Notes under the pieces: generated by a model
Database searches by the model: none
What the model was told of the DNA's origin: nothing
Seen by the model: only the letters and a program-made list of their open reading frames with translations
Assembly: GCA_022826745.1 (NCBI GenBank)
Contig: JAJDUI010000008.1
Coordinates: 1-64,000, forward strand
Length of the DNA: 64,000 nt
Source of the DNA: Thermoanaerobaculia bacterium
GTDB lineage: Bacteria > Acidobacteriota > Thermoanaerobaculia > Multivoradales > Multivoraceae
Reading direction: 5' to 3'
Program-made: the position numbers and the translations under genes
Shown here: one piece after another, positions 27,251-37,800 of the stretch
Numbering within the stretch: position 1 is the first letter of the stretch
How the letters are laid out: each line of letters starts with the position of its first letter

Positions 27251-28393
27251 TCAGTCACCGGTCTCCCGCAGGACGTCCAGGTAGATGTCCAGGGTGCTCT
27301 CGGCGGCCTCCTCCCACCGGAAACGCGCCGATCGCTGGCCGGCCCGGTCGGCCAATTGCCTCGCGTGATCGCGGTCGCCCATGCAGCGCTCGATCGCCCC
27401 GGCGATCTCCTTCACGTCGAGCGGGTTCACGAGTTCCGCGTAGCCCTGGGCGATCTCCTTGAGCGACGACGTGTTCGACGTGATGACGGGTACACCCGAA
27501 GCCATCGCTTCCACGACGGGCAGTCCGAAGCCCTCGTAGAGGGTGGGATAGAGGAACAGGATCGCCCCCTGGTACAGGGCGGGAAGGACCTTGCCGTCCA
27601 CGTGGCCCACCAGGTGGACGTGATCGCCGACGCCGAGCTGGCGGGCTCGGCGCGCCAGCTTGAAGTCGCTGCCCGGGCGGGCGCCTACGCAGACGAGCGG
27701 AGCGTCGAAGCCGGCCCGCGACCGGGCCCGCGCGTAGGCCTTGATCACCCGGTCGAGGTTCTTGTGAGGCTTCGGGTTGCCGACGAACAGCAAGTAGGGC
27801 CGGCGTACGCCGACCTCGTCCAGGGAGGCGCGGAGTTCGTCTTCCGCCAGGGGCCGGCGGAAGCGGTCTTCGACGCCGTTGTAGACGACGCGGACCTTGT
27901 GCTCGTCGACGCTGAAGTGGTCGAGGACGTCGTTGCGGGTGTTGTTCGACACGGCGACGATGCGGTCTGCCCGGCCGACGCTGTGGCGGAACATCCCCTG
28001 GGCGTAGAAGGACGCGGCGCGGTTGGGCAGGAAGCCGGGATAGAGCAGGTGGATGATGTCGTGGATCGTGACCACGGTCGGGCAGGGCACGACGGCCGGC
28101 AGGACATAGTGGGTGGCGTGGTAGAGGTCCAGCCGGGACCGCCAGATGCGCCAGCTCATCAGTCCGATCTCGCGCAGCGAATAGACGGGTGAACGCTCGG
28201 CGACGCAGCGGAAGTTCGGTGGCAGGTCGATTGCGAAGTCCCGGTCCTCGGGCCGCACGAACAGGATGTACTCGTTGCCGGTGGGCGTCCCGCTCGCGCC
28301 TTCGATGCGGGCCAGACCGTGGATGAGGTTCCTCACGTAGACCCCGATGCCGAAGTCGCGCACTTTCCGGGCGTCGATGCCGATCCTGGGCAC
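27251..28393 (-). CDS. Glycosyltransferase family 4 protein
   Basis: The 380-residue GT-B fold enzyme opens with IGIDARKVRDFGIGVYVRNLI, a frequent start of GT4 enzymes. The C-terminal nucleotide-sugar domain shows PYLLFVGNPKPHKNLDRVIKA and the EX7E-like donor motif YEGFGLPVVEAMASGVPVITS. It likely adds a sugar during surface polysaccharide assembly, together with the sugar transferase it faces. The start is GTG 28391-28393. Confidence 0.9.
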   Translation of the reverse strand: MPRIGIDARKVRDFGIGVYVRNLIHGLARIEGASGTPTGNEYILFVRPEDRDFAIDLPPNFRCVAERSPVYSLREIGLMSWRIWRSRLDLYHATHYVLPAVVPCPTVVTIHDIIHLLYPGFLPNRAASFYAQGMFRHSVGRADRIVAVSNNTRNDVLDHFSVDEHKVRVVYNGVEDRFRRPLAEDELRASLDEVGVRRPYLLFVGNPKPHKNLDRVIKAYARARSRAGFDAPLVCVGARPGSDFKLARRARQLGVGDHVHLVGHVDGKVLPALYQGAILFLYPTLYEGFGLPVVEAMASGVPVITSNTSSLKEIAQGYAELVNPLDVKEIAGAIERCMGDRDHARQLADRAGQRSARFRWEEAAESTLDIYLDVLRETGD

Positions 28394-28423
28394 GCCGCAA
28401 GCCTAGCCGCGCGCGTCGGGACA

Positions 28424-28453
28424 TTGACAAGTGGCGGCAACGACTCGTAGCCT
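28424..28453 (+). promoter_or_regulatory. Sigma-70-like promoter for the DUF177-rpmF-plsX-fab genes
   Basis: A perfect -35 TTGACA (28424-28429) is followed after 18 bases by TAGCCT, a moderate -10. It lies about 110 bases upstream of the DUF177 gene. The rest of the spacer 28394-28562 holds no recognisable gene. Confidence 0.45.
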
Positions 28454-28562
28454 CTGGGGTTTGCGCGCTTGCGCCTCGCCGGAGTCGCGGCGGACCATCG
28501 GAGAGGCGACTCGCAGAGGTGACTCGCGGTTCGAGACGGCGGACGCCTGACGGTGAAATCGG

Positions 28563-29129
28563 ATGCACCTGCAGCTCGACCAGGCCCGTAACGGCCCCCT
28601 CCGCTGGCGCGATGCCGTCAGCGTGGCGGCAGCCGACCTGCGCCGGGACGAGGCGCTCGTTCCGGGCAGTGTCGACTGCGAGGGCAGCCTGACCTTCACC
28701 GGACCGGACTTTCTTCTGCAGACGCGGCTGCGCTACCGCCACCGACTTCGTTGTGACCGTTGCCTGACCGCGTACGAGGAGGATGTCGACCTGCCGCTCG
28801 CCTTTGTCGTGACGGCAGGCGTCGTGGACGGTCCGCCGGCTGCGGACGGCGCCGGGGACGCCCATGGTGCCCGCGAACTGGAGCCGGAGGATCTCTCGAC
28901 CCTCGCTGCGGTCGACGGCGCCGTCGACCTGTTCCGGCTGGTTTGCGAACAGGTCGAACTCAACGTCCCGATGAAACCGACGTGCGACCCGGGGTGCCGG
29001 GGCCTGTGCCCGCAGTGCGGAGTCGACCGGAACCGGAAGGCCTGCGCCTGCGTCGCGGAGCGCGTCGATCCCCGCTGGGCCGGCCTTGAAGCGGTCCGCG
29101 AACGGCTTACCGATAATCTGTCCAGCTAG
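28563..29129 (+). CDS. DUF177/YceD family protein
   Basis: The 188-residue protein has the DUF177 pattern: a beta-rich N-terminus, a first cysteine pair RCDRCL, and a second set near the C-terminus ([17 protein letters not shown]...CAC). The family is almost always encoded just before rpmF, as here (28 bases), and has been implicated in 23S rRNA accumulation and linked to plsX-fab expression. The four-plus cysteines suggest metal binding. Confidence 0.9.
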   Translation: MHLQLDQARNGPLRWRDAVSVAAADLRRDEALVPGSVDCEGSLTFTGPDFLLQTRLRYRHRLRCDRCLTAYEEDVDLPLAFVVTAGVVDGPPAADGAGDAHGARELEPEDLSTLAAVDGAVDLFRLVCEQVELNVPMKPTCDPGCRGLCPQCGVDRNRKACACVAERVDPRWAGLEAVRERLTDNLSS

Positions 29130-29157
29130 CCAGGAATCCAGGAAAGGAATAGAAGGA

Positions 29158-29343
29158 ATGCCCAATCCCAAACGGCGGCACTCGAAGGCCCGTCGGGACC
29201 GGCGACGGTCCCATGACGGCCTGACGCGTCCCGCCGCCTCAATCTGTCCGAACTGCGGCGAAATGAAACTGCCGCATCGCGCCTGCAGCCACTGCGGCTA
29301 CTACCGCGGGCGTGACGTGATCGAGGTCGAGGACGTTCTCTAG
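29158..29343 (+). CDS. rpmF: 50S ribosomal protein L32
   Basis: The 61-residue protein begins [17 protein letters not shown], the classic L32 start, and has a CPNCG...CSHCGYYRG zinc ribbon. A GAAGGA ribosome site precedes ATG 29158. It sits between DUF177 and plsX in the order usual in many bacteria. Confidence 0.98.
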   Translation: MPNPKRRHSKARRDRRRSHDGLTRPAASICPNCGEMKLPHRACSHCGYYRGRDVIEVEDVL

Positions 29344-29373
29344 GAGCCCGACGCCGGCGGCGTTGCGGTCCCG

Positions 29374-30435
29374 ATGACGAACCGATCCCCTGCACCCGAG
29401 CCGACGGTGATCGCCGTCGACGCGATGGGCGGCGATCACGCGCCGCGGGCCGTGGTCGAGGGGGCGCTCCTGGCCGCGCAGGAGAGCGGCCTTCGGTTGC
29501 TCCTGGTCGGCCGGCGGGATGCCCTGGAACGGGAGATCGAGGAACTCGAATCCGTCGCGGCCGACCTCGACCGGATCGAGATCGTTCACGCCCGCGAAGT
29601 CGTCGGCATGGGCGAGTCGGCCCTGGCGGTGCGCCGGAAGCGGGATTCCTCGGTGCGGGTCTGCGCCCGCCTGGTGAGGGAAGGCCGGGCCGCGGCGATG
29701 CTGACGGCCGGCAACACGGGCGCCGCCCTGGTCGCCGGCAAGATGGTCATCGGCGTGGCGCCGGGGGTCGATCGGCCGGCCCTGGCCGTCGTGCTGCCGC
29801 GCCGCGACGGCAGCACGATCCTGCTCGACGCAGGCGCCAACGTGGATTCCAAGCTCCATCAGCTCCGCCAGTTCGCGGTGATGGGGCACTACCTCGCGGA
29901 GCAGCTCCTGCGCCTCGAGTCGCCGCGTATCGGCCTGCTGTCGATCGGCGAGGAGGTGGGCAAGGGAACGGAACTCGTCCGCGAGGTGTTCAAGGCGCTC
30001 GACGCCACGGGCCTCAACTTCGTCGGCAACGTCGAGGGCGGCGACGTGTTCAACGGCGCCGTCGATGTCGTCGTCTGCGACGGTTTCGTCGGCAACGCGA
30101 TCCTCAAGAGCGCCGAGTCCCTGGGCGAGTTCGTCAGCGGGCAGTTGCGCCACGAGTTGGGAAGCACCTGGCGGGCGCGATTCGGCTATCTGCTGGCGCG
30201 GCAGGCCTTCGAGCGCTTCAAGCGCCGCCTCGACTACAGCGAGTACGGCGGCGCGCCGCTGCTCGGGCTCCGGGGAGGCTGCTTCGTTGCCCACGGCCGA
30301 TCCTCCGCCCACGCGATCCACAGCGCCGTGCGGCGGGCGGTAGAGTTCTGCGAAGCGGGCATTCACCTCAAGGTCAGCGCGAAGCTCGCCGAGGTCGCGT
30401 ACGAAACGCGCTCGAAGGCGGTGGTGGCGGGATGA
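29374..30435 (+). CDS. plsX: Phosphate acyltransferase PlsX
   Basis: PlsX converts acyl-ACP to acyl-phosphate for phospholipid synthesis. The 353-residue sequence carries VIAVDAMGGDHAPRAVVEG, SAGNTGA-like TAGNTGAALVAGKM, LLDAGANVD and NVEGGDVFNGAVDVVVCDGFVGN (the acyl-phosphate binding region), all typical. It overlaps fabH by ATGA and is the usual bridge between rpmF and fatty-acid genes. Confidence 0.97.
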   Translation: MTNRSPAPEPTVIAVDAMGGDHAPRAVVEGALLAAQESGLRLLLVGRRDALEREIEELESVAADLDRIEIVHAREVVGMGESALAVRRKRDSSVRVCARLVREGRAAAMLTAGNTGAALVAGKMVIGVAPGVDRPALAVVLPRRDGSTILLDAGANVDSKLHQLRQFAVMGHYLAEQLLRLESPRIGLLSIGEEVGKGTELVREVFKALDATGLNFVGNVEGGDVFNGAVDVVVCDGFVGNAILKSAESLGEFVSGQLRHELGSTWRARFGYLLARQAFERFKRRLDYSEYGGAPLLGLRGGCFVAHGRSSAHAIHSAVRRAVEFCEAGIHLKVSAKLAEVAYETRSKAVVAG

Positions 30436-31475
30436 CGAACGGTTTGCAGGGAGATTCCTCGAACGGGACGCGCCGGGTCCGGATCGCCGGCACCGGCCGC
30501 TCGGTGCCCGACCGGATCCTGACCAACGCCGACCTGGAGCGCATCGTCGACACGTCGAACGACTGGATCATCGCGCGCACCGGCATCGAGGAACGCCGGG
30601 TCGCGTCCGACGAGGAGTACACCTCGGTCTTCGCGATCGACGCCGCCCGCAAGGCGATGGAGATGGCCGGGGTCGAGGCCTCGGACGTCGACCTCGTCCT
30701 GATCTCGACCGTGACGCCGGACATGCCCTTTCCTGCCACGGCCTGCCTCGTACAGGAGGAGCTCGGTGCGAAGGACGCCACCGCGTTCGACCTGAATGCC
30801 GGCTGCACGGGCTTCGTCTACGGGCTCTCCGTGGCCCATCAGTACCTGTCGAGCGGCGCCGCCTCCACGGCCCTGGTCATCGGGGCCGAGTCGCTGACGA
30901 AGTACACGGACTACGAGGACCGGTCGACCTGCGTTCTGTTCGGCGACGGCGCCGGCGCGGTGGTGCTGCGCGGCGAGGATCCGCCGGGGCCCTCCAGCGA
31001 GAACGGGCTCGCGGGCATCCTCTCGGTGGCGATCCACAGCGACGGCTCGCTCGCTCACCTGCTCGAGATGCCGGGCGGCGGCAGCCGCAATCCTCCGAAC
31101 CGTCCCGAGACCCTGGAGGCCCGTCTGCCCTTCATCCGCATGCTCGGCAACGAGACCTTCAAGGTCGCCGTGCGCACCCTGGCCGAGGTCTCGGGCGAGG
31201 TGCTCGAGGGTGCCGGCCAGCGTCCCGAAGACGTCCGGTGGCTGATACCCCACCAGGCGAACCGGCGGATCATCGACGCCGTGGGCCGCAGGATCGACGT
31301 ACCGGCCGATCGCGTCTACGTCAACGTCGAGCGCTACGGCAACACGTCCGCCGCTTCCATCCCGATCGCTCTCGACGAACTGAACCGGGACGGCCGGATC
31401 GACTCCGGCGACCTGGTCCTGATGGCGGCCTTCGGCGCGGGCCTCACCTGGGGCGCGGCCGCGGTGCGCTTCTGA
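30432..31475 (+). CDS. fabH: Beta-ketoacyl-ACP synthase III FabH
   Basis: FabH condenses acyl-CoA with malonyl-ACP to initiate type II fatty-acid synthesis. The 347-residue protein has the full triad context: Cys in LNAGCTGFVYGLS, His in LIPHQANRRIID, and Asn in YGNTSAASIPIA. The N-terminus shows GTGRSVPDRILTNADLE and DDWI-like SNDWIIARTGIEERR. Overlap with plsX by 4 bases supports coupled expression. Confidence 0.97.
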   Translation: MTNGLQGDSSNGTRRVRIAGTGRSVPDRILTNADLERIVDTSNDWIIARTGIEERRVASDEEYTSVFAIDAARKAMEMAGVEASDVDLVLISTVTPDMPFPATACLVQEELGAKDATAFDLNAGCTGFVYGLSVAHQYLSSGAASTALVIGAESLTKYTDYEDRSTCVLFGDGAGAVVLRGEDPPGPSSENGLAGILSVAIHSDGSLAHLLEMPGGGSRNPPNRPETLEARLPFIRMLGNETFKVAVRTLAEVSGEVLEGAGQRPEDVRWLIPHQANRRIIDAVGRRIDVPADRVYVNVERYGNTSAASIPIALDELNRDGRIDSGDLVLMAAFGAGLTWGAAAVRF

Positions 31476-31497
31476 AGCCGTTCTCGGTCGTAACCAG

Positions 31498-32427
31498 ATG
31501 AGCGGGGTGGCGTACGTCTTTCCGGGCCAGGGCTCGCAGCGGGTCGGCATGGGCCGCGCGCTGGCCGCGGCCTTTCCCGAGGCGCGGGCGGTGTTCGAGG
31601 AGGCGGACGACACGCTCGGCTTTTCGCTGTCGGGGCTCTGTTTCGAGGGTCCGGAGGACGAGCTCCAACTGACCGCGAACACCCAACCCGCGATCGTCGC
31701 CATGTCCGTCGCGGTGCTGCGCAGCTACCTGGCGCGGGATCCTGGGCCTGAGGCGCCGGCCTTCGTGGCCGGCCACAGCCTGGGCGAGTACTCGGCTCTC
31801 GTGGCGGCGGGAGCCCTCGAACTCGCGGACGCCCTGCGGCTGGTGCGGGCCCGCGGGCAGGCGATGCAGCAGGCGGTGCCGGTCGGCGAGGGCGCCATGG
31901 CCGCGATCCTCGGGCTGAGCCAGGAGGACACGGCCGCGGTGGCTGCACGGGCGGCGAGCGACACCGGCGGCGTCTGCCAGCTCGCGAACCTGAACGCACC
32001 CGGACAGATCGTGATCGCCGGGGCGGCCGGCGCGGTCGGCCGGGCCGTGGAACTCGCGGATGAGCGAGGCGCGCGGCGGGCGATTCCGCTGCCCGTGTCG
32101 GCGCCCTTCCACTGCGCCCTGATGGAACCGGCGCGGGTCGCGATGGAGCCCTTGATCCGGGACGTCCCGATGACGGACCCCGAAGTGCCGGTCGTCTGCA
32201 ACGTGGATGCGGCAGAGGTGAAGACGGCGGCGGCGGCGCGGGACGCGCTGGTCCGGCAGATCGACGGCGCCGTGCGCTGGTCGGAGTCGGTGGCCCTGAT
32301 CGCTTCCCGGGGCGTCGAGCGACTCGTCGAGATCGGCCCGGGCAGGGTGCTCTCCGGGCTCGCGCGCCGCATCGAGCGCGGTCTGAAGGTCCGGGCGGTC
32401 GCCGAACCGAAGGACCTCGCCGCGTGA
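31498..32427 (+). CDS. fabD: Malonyl-CoA:ACP transacylase FabD
   Basis: FabD loads malonate from CoA onto ACP. The 309-residue protein starts with YVFPGQGSQRVGMG, has the nucleophile GHSLGEYSAL, the malonyl-binding Arg context RARGQAMQQA, and the catalytic-His region PVSAPFHCALM. It overlaps fabG by ATGA-type coupling (GTGA at 32424). Confidence 0.97.
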   Translation: MSGVAYVFPGQGSQRVGMGRALAAAFPEARAVFEEADDTLGFSLSGLCFEGPEDELQLTANTQPAIVAMSVAVLRSYLARDPGPEAPAFVAGHSLGEYSALVAAGALELADALRLVRARGQAMQQAVPVGEGAMAAILGLSQEDTAAVAARAASDTGGVCQLANLNAPGQIVIAGAAGAVGRAVELADERGARRAIPLPVSAPFHCALMEPARVAMEPLIRDVPMTDPEVPVVCNVDAAEVKTAAAARDALVRQIDGAVRWSESVALIASRGVERLVEIGPGRVLSGLARRIERGLKVRAVAEPKDLAA

Positions 32428-33170
32428 CCGTCTTCGACCTGACCGGCAAAACCGCGCTGATTACAGGCGCCTCGCGTGGAATCGGCCGCGCCGCCGCGCT
32501 GCTGCTGGCGCGGCAGGGCGCGCGGGTCGTCCTTGCGGCCCGCAACGAGGAGCTCCTGGACGAGGTCGCCGGCGCGGTGCGAGCGGGCGGCGGCGAGGCC
32601 CATCCGATGGCGCTCGATCTCGGCCATCACGAGTCGATTCCCACCGCGGTGCGGGGGCTTCCTTCGGAGTTCGCGGCCGTCGACATCCTGGTCAACAACG
32701 CGGGCATCACGGCCGACAACCTGCTGGCGCGGATGACCCTGGAGCAGTGGCAGCGGGTGCTGGACGTGAACCTGACCGGCGCCTTCGTCCTGACCAAGGC
32801 TCTGGTCCGCGGCATGATGCGGCGCCGCCATGGCCGGGTGGTGTCAGTGTCTTCGGTTGCAGGGGTCGTCGGCAACGCGGGCCAGGCGAATTACGCTGCC
32901 TCCAAGGCCGGGCTGATCGGGTTCAGCAAGTCGCTCGCGCGGGAGCTTCTGAGCCGCGGGATCACGGTCAACGTGGTGGCGCCGGGCTTCATCGAGACCG
33001 ACATGACCGCGGCCCTGCCGGACGGGGCGGGCGAGCGCTTCCTGGAGCAGCATGGCCTGATGCGCCTGGGCACGGTGGAGGACATCGCGGCGGCGGTGCT
33101 GTACCTGGCGAGCGATGAGGCGTCCTACGTAACGGGCGAGGTGCTGAGCGTCAGCGGGGGCATGACGTAG
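32424..33170 (+). CDS. fabG: 3-oxoacyl-ACP reductase FabG
   Basis: FabG reduces beta-ketoacyl-ACP with NADPH. This 248-residue short-chain dehydrogenase has TGASRGIGRAAA cofactor binding, NNAGITADNLLARM, catalytic Ser in SVSSVAG, YAASKAG (Tyr-Lys pair) and NVVAPGFIETDMT, the set expected for FabG rather than other SDRs. The context between fabD and acpP makes the assignment firm. The start is GTG. Confidence 0.96.
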   Translation: MTVFDLTGKTALITGASRGIGRAAALLLARQGARVVLAARNEELLDEVAGAVRAGGGEAHPMALDLGHHESIPTAVRGLPSEFAAVDILVNNAGITADNLLARMTLEQWQRVLDVNLTGAFVLTKALVRGMMRRRHGRVVSVSSVAGVVGNAGQANYAASKAGLIGFSKSLARELLSRGITVNVVAPGFIETDMTAALPDGAGERFLEQHGLMRLGTVEDIAAAVLYLASDEASYVTGEVLSVSGGMT

Positions 33171-33182
33171 CCGCGGTTGGCA

Positions 33183-33212
33183 TTGGACGGATGGCCCCGG
33201 TGGTGGCATAGT
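33183..33212 (+). promoter_or_regulatory. Possible internal promoter for acpP
   Basis: TTGGAC (33183-33188) and CATAGT (33207-33212) are spaced by 18 bases in the 106-base gap before acpP. Both boxes are partial matches. An extra promoter for the abundant ACP would be sensible, but this is only a candidate. Confidence 0.3.
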
Positions 33213-33276
33213 CTTCCTTCCGCCCGCGGGTCCAGAACGCCCAAACCCGCGCTAACTCCCCCAGAGAGGAACCAGA

Positions 33277-33516
33277 ATGTCCGTAGTCGAAAAGGTCAAC
33301 AGCATCATCGTCGAGCAGCTCGGAGTCGATGCCGACGAAGTCACTCCGGAGGCCAGCTTCACTGACGACCTCGGTGCAGACTCGCTCGACATCGTCGAGC
33401 TCGTCATGGCCTTCGAGGAGGAGTTCGGTATCGAGATTCCGGACGAGGACGCCGAGAAGATCGGCTCGGTCAAGGAGGCCATCGACTACATTCAGGCCCA
33501 CGGCTCTTCGAACTGA
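33277..33516 (+). CDS. acpP: Acyl carrier protein
   Basis: The 79-residue acidic four-helix protein carries growing acyl chains on a phosphopantetheine arm attached to Ser in the [18 protein letters not shown] motif. [19 protein letters not shown] and [19 protein letters not shown] are standard ACP helices. A GAGG ribosome site precedes the ATG. Confidence 0.98.
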   Translation: MSVVEKVNSIIVEQLGVDADEVTPEASFTDDLGADSLDIVELVMAFEEEFGIEIPDEDAEKIGSVKEAIDYIQAHGSSN

Positions 33517-33531
33517 CCGTCCGCTGGGTGC

Positions 33532-33607
33532 GCGGGTCTTCTGACCCGCTGCCGTGTGACCCCGGGTCTTCTGACCCGGGGAAGAACGTACCGGCCGTCA
33601 GGCCGGT
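33532..33607. repeat. Palindromic repeat cluster between acpP and fabF (copy 2)
   Basis: Three hairpins in a row: GCGGGTC-TTCT-GACCCGC (33532-33549), CCCCGGGTC-TTCT-GACCCGGGG (33560-33581) and ACCGGCC-GTCA-GGCCGGT (33590-33607). The last two plus their AAGA linker are the inverted equivalent of the composite at 7733-7782. They fill almost the whole acpP-fabF gap and may affect transcript processing. Confidence 0.75.
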
Positions 33608-33634
33608 GCTGCTTTGGAGCAGATTCCTGGACCC

Positions 33635-34876
33635 ATGAGCGACCGTAGACGCGTCGTCATTACCGGCGTGGGGCTGGTGTCTCCGCTTGGCGTGGGCACG
33701 GAGGCGACCTGGTCCGGCCTGATGGAGGGGCGGAGCGGTGTCGGTCCGCTGACGCGCGTCGACGCCGACCTCTACACGACGAAGATCGCCGCGGAAGTGC
33801 GGGACTTCGACGCTCAGCGGTTCATGGGCCGCAAGGAGATCCGCCGGGTCGACCTCTTCATCCAGTTCGCCCTTGCCGCCGCGACGCTGGCCCACGAGGA
33901 CGCGGGTCTCGAGATCGACGACGGCAACAGGGACCGGGTCGCCACCGTCGTCGGTTCCGGTATGGGCGGCCTGCCCCTGATCGAGCACATGCACGGCATC
34001 TGGCGCGACCGCGGCCCGCGCCGGGTGTCGCCGTTCTTCATCCCCGGCCTGATCGCGAACATGGCTTCCGGCCAGATCTCCATCCGCTTCGGCGCACGCG
34101 GGCCGAACACCTGCCCGACGACCGCCTGCACGACCGGCCTGCACGGGGTCGGCGATGCGTTCCGGATGATCCAGCACGGCTACGCTGACGCGGCGTTCGC
34201 CGGCGGCGCCGAGGCCACGACGTCCGATCTGGCGCTGGCCGGTTTCGGCGCGATGAAGGCGCTGTCCGTGCGCAACGACGAGCCGGAGAAGGCATCCCGC
34301 CCCTGGGACAGGGGCCGCGACGGCTTCGTGCTCGGGGAGGGAGCGGGGATCCTCATCCTGGAAGAGCGTGAGGCGGCGCTCGAGCGCGGCGCCCGCGTCT
34401 ACGCCGAGATCGTGGGCTACGGCATGAGCTCCGACGCCTACCACGTCTCGGCGCCTGAGCCGCAGGGAGACGGCGCCGCGCGCGTCATGCGCGCCGCCCT
34501 CGGCGATGCCGGGCTTGCACCGGACACGGTCGACTACGTCAACGCCCACGGCACCTCGACGCCGCTCGGCGACATCGCCGAGGTCCGTGCGATCAAGCGG
34601 GTCTTCAACGATCACGCCTACCGCCTGGCCGTGTCCTCGACCAAGTCCTCCACGGGTCACCTGCTGGGCGCCGCCGGCGGCGTCGAGGCCGGCATCCTGG
34701 CGCTGACGGTCGACCGGCAGGTGCTGCCGGCGACGCTGAATCTCGACGAGCCAGGCGAGGAGTGCGACCTGGACTTCGTGCCACACGAGCCGCGCGAGGC
34801 GAAGGTCGACGTGGCGCTGACCAACTCCTTCGGCTTCGGCGGCACGAATGGCGCGTTGGTCATGGGTCGTTCGTGA
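33635..34876 (+). CDS. fabF: Beta-ketoacyl-ACP synthase II FabF
   Basis: FabF elongates acyl-ACP by condensation with malonyl-ACP. The 413-residue protein has RRVVITGVGLVSPLG, nucleophile Cys in CPTTACTTGLHGVGDA, His in NAHGTSTPLGD, Lys/His in SSTKSSTGHLLGAAG, and the ending NSFGFGGTNGALVM. ATG 33635 matches the family start; the in-frame TTG at 33614 is unlikely. A repeat cluster separates it from acpP. Confidence 0.97.
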   Translation: MSDRRRVVITGVGLVSPLGVGTEATWSGLMEGRSGVGPLTRVDADLYTTKIAAEVRDFDAQRFMGRKEIRRVDLFIQFALAAATLAHEDAGLEIDDGNRDRVATVVGSGMGGLPLIEHMHGIWRDRGPRRVSPFFIPGLIANMASGQISIRFGARGPNTCPTTACTTGLHGVGDAFRMIQHGYADAAFAGGAEATTSDLALAGFGAMKALSVRNDEPEKASRPWDRGRDGFVLGEGAGILILEEREAALERGARVYAEIVGYGMSSDAYHVSAPEPQGDGAARVMRAALGDAGLAPDTVDYVNAHGTSTPLGDIAEVRAIKRVFNDHAYRLAVSSTKSSTGHLLGAAGGVEAGILALTVDRQVLPATLNLDEPGEECDLDFVPHEPREAKVDVALTNSFGFGGTNGALVMGRS

Positions 34877-34877
34877 C

Positions 34878-37800
34878 GTGTCGGAAGGCAGAGCGATCAG
34901 CACGTCCAAACCTCCAGTAGCGTTGCTCTTGGCCGGCGTCTGGACGGTGGCGGCGGGGGCGTCCGCGGATGCGCAGAGTCTCCTCGACTTCGAGCCGGCC
35001 GCCGTAGCGCAAGCGGCGGAGGCCGGGGAGGCTGCGGGGCATCACCACCACGATCACCATCACCATGACGATGACGTCCACTCCTTCTTCTCGGCCGATG
35101 TGCTCCAGCACCGGGTCAGGGTCGATCTCGACCTGCTGCGCCGGGGGGCGCCCCGGCTGGAACTCGCGACGCCCGACGGGGAGACGTTTCAGGCAGTGCT
35201 CAGTCACTTCGAGGAGCGCGGCGGCGGCGATGCGCTCTGGTCCGGCCGGGTGGCGGGCGCGGCTTACGACACGATCTCGCTGACGCTGCACAACGGGCAC
35301 GTCCACGGCGCCTACGGCGTGCCGGGGAAGTTGAAGTTCGCCCTGCGCGCCGACTCCAGCGGGTTGGGCGCGGTGGCGTCCGAGGCCGACGCCGCCGGCG
35401 AGCTGGACCCGGACGGAGAACCGTGGTGCCCGGAGACCGTGGCGCCCATGCCGGAGGCGCCGGACGCCGTGCTGGAGGCGTTCGCCTCGCGGGCGGCGGT
35501 CGAAGCGGCGCGGTTCGGGGCGGAGCCGCCTGCCGCGCCTTCGTCGTCGGAGGGGCTCTCGCAGGCGGGTTCCATCTCGCAGGCCGGTTCGGCCGGTTCG
35601 GCCTCGGGACCGGAGGGGCTGGCGGCGGCGCAGTCGGTGGTTGCCGTGACGTTGAGCGCGGATCCCTTGTCGGTGGCGGAGAACGCCTCCGCGCCGGCGA
35701 CGGTCACGGTAACGGCGTCGGTCGCCGCCGGCGACGTCTTCGGCAGCAATCAGACGATCACGATCAGCGTCGGCGGCGCTCCGGCGATGGAGGGCGTCGC
35801 CACGTCCGGCGTCGATTTCACAGCCGTCGCCGACTTCCCGCTGACGCTCCAGGCGAACCAGACGAGCGGCACGGGGACTTTTACGCTGACTCCCGTGAAC
35901 GACGCTTCGCCCGAGCCGCACGAGACGGTGCGGGTGAGCGGCACGCTGGCCGGTGCGGACGTGGCGCCGGTGGAGGTAGTGATCGAGGACGACGACCAGC
36001 ATGTGATCGACGTGATGATCCTGTACACGCCGAGCGTGGCGGACACCATGGCGGTGGTCACGCAGCGCGATCCGTCGATCACGATCGCGACGGAGACGCA
36101 GGGCGCGGTCGACTACGTGAACATGGTCTGGCGCAATGGCGCCTTTCCCGCCCGGCTGAGACTTGCCCATGTCGCCGCCCTGCCCCGGGCCGCCTACGAC
36201 AACCGCAAGCAGGGGTCCAGGGAGTACATCTTCGCGATGCGGACGGACCCGGACACGCTTCGGCTGCGGGAGGCGCACGACGCGGACATCGTCATCCTGT
36301 GGACGTGGGAGCCGACGATTCCCGGGCGGCTCGCCTGTGGCGTGGCCTTCGCCCGGGGCAACACGCACACGACGGAGACCATGTCGCCCTCGGCCATCGG
36401 TCTCTACAACTACCACTGCGACATTGCGGGCGCGAGCACCTGGTCCATCCTGGCTCACGAGATCGGCCACGTGTTGGGAGCCATGCACGATCCGGCGAAC
36501 CACAGTCCGGATCCGCGGCTTCCCATCTACCCGTACGCCTTCGGCCATACCCACATGGCCAGCGGCAACGAGCTGAACGTGGCGACGATCATGAGCTACG
36601 GCACGCCGCAGCGGTGTGTGCGGCGGATCTTCGGTTTCTGCGCCGCATTCGGCGATTCCTTCACCCGCGAACCGTTCTACTCGACGGTCCGCATCCAGGC
36701 CGTGAACCGGGCCGAATCCAGCTCTCCCCTCACCGGACCCGTCCCCATCGGCATCCTGAACGAGCGGGAGAACGAACGGGCCATCCGGCATCTCCTCCAT
36801 TCCACCTCCACCTTCGACAACTTCATGCTGGCGGCGCCGCCCGCCAATCTGTCCGGCACGGCGACGCCGAACGGCGCCACGGTCGATGTCGCCCTCACCT
36901 GGGAGGACGTCTCGTCGCGCGAGGTGAGCTACGGCGTTCGCTATCGCGTTTTCGGCGACGGCCCTTGGCTGAGCGGGGCGAACCTCGTTCCCGGCGTCGA
37001 GTCGACGACGCTGACCGGCCTGTCTCCCGGGACGCGCTACGTCTTCCGCGTCGCGGCGACGAACTCCGTCGGTTTCACCAGCTACAGCTACGAGTGGCCG
37101 GTCCGAACGCCGGGCGCCGGGCCGCCGAACGCGCCCGGCGAACTGCGGGTCGAGGTCGTCCGCCGGGGCGCGGGCACGCGTGACATCGCGGGCAAGGTGC
37201 GGCTCACCTGGAGCGACTGGTCCGAGACGGAGACCGGGTTCCAGGTCCAGTACCGCGAGGTGGGCGCCGCGGACTGGGAGAACGGCCCCTCGCTGGGGGC
37301 CGGCGTCACGACGACGGAGGTGTCGGACCTCCTGAACGACGTCGTCTACGAGTTCCGCGTGGGGGCGACCAACACCCACGGGACCGCCTGGAGCCGGATC
37401 GTGTCGGCGAGGACCGAGCCGCCCGTGCCGCCCGAGGCGCCGGGCGACCTCGTCGGTCTGCGCCTGAGTTCGACCACCGTCCGCCTGTCCTGGGAGGATC
37501 TGTCGGAGGACGACGACGAATCGGCCAACGAGACCGCCTTCGACGTCCATATGCGGCCGTTCGCCGGCCAGGAGTGGACGGTCGTCAAGTCCGTGGCGCC
37601 GGACACGGAGACGGCGGTGGTAGGAGGTCTGCCGGAGAACAGCCACCTCGTGTTCCGCGTCGCTTCCGTGACGCCGGGCGGCCAGGGCCTGAGCGGCGAG
37701 GTGTCGGTCGATCTGACGGTCGAACCGCCGGGGATTCCCGAGGTTGTGTACTCGCTCGACCGGGACGCCAGCGACCGGATCGTCCCCCGCTTCGAGATCT

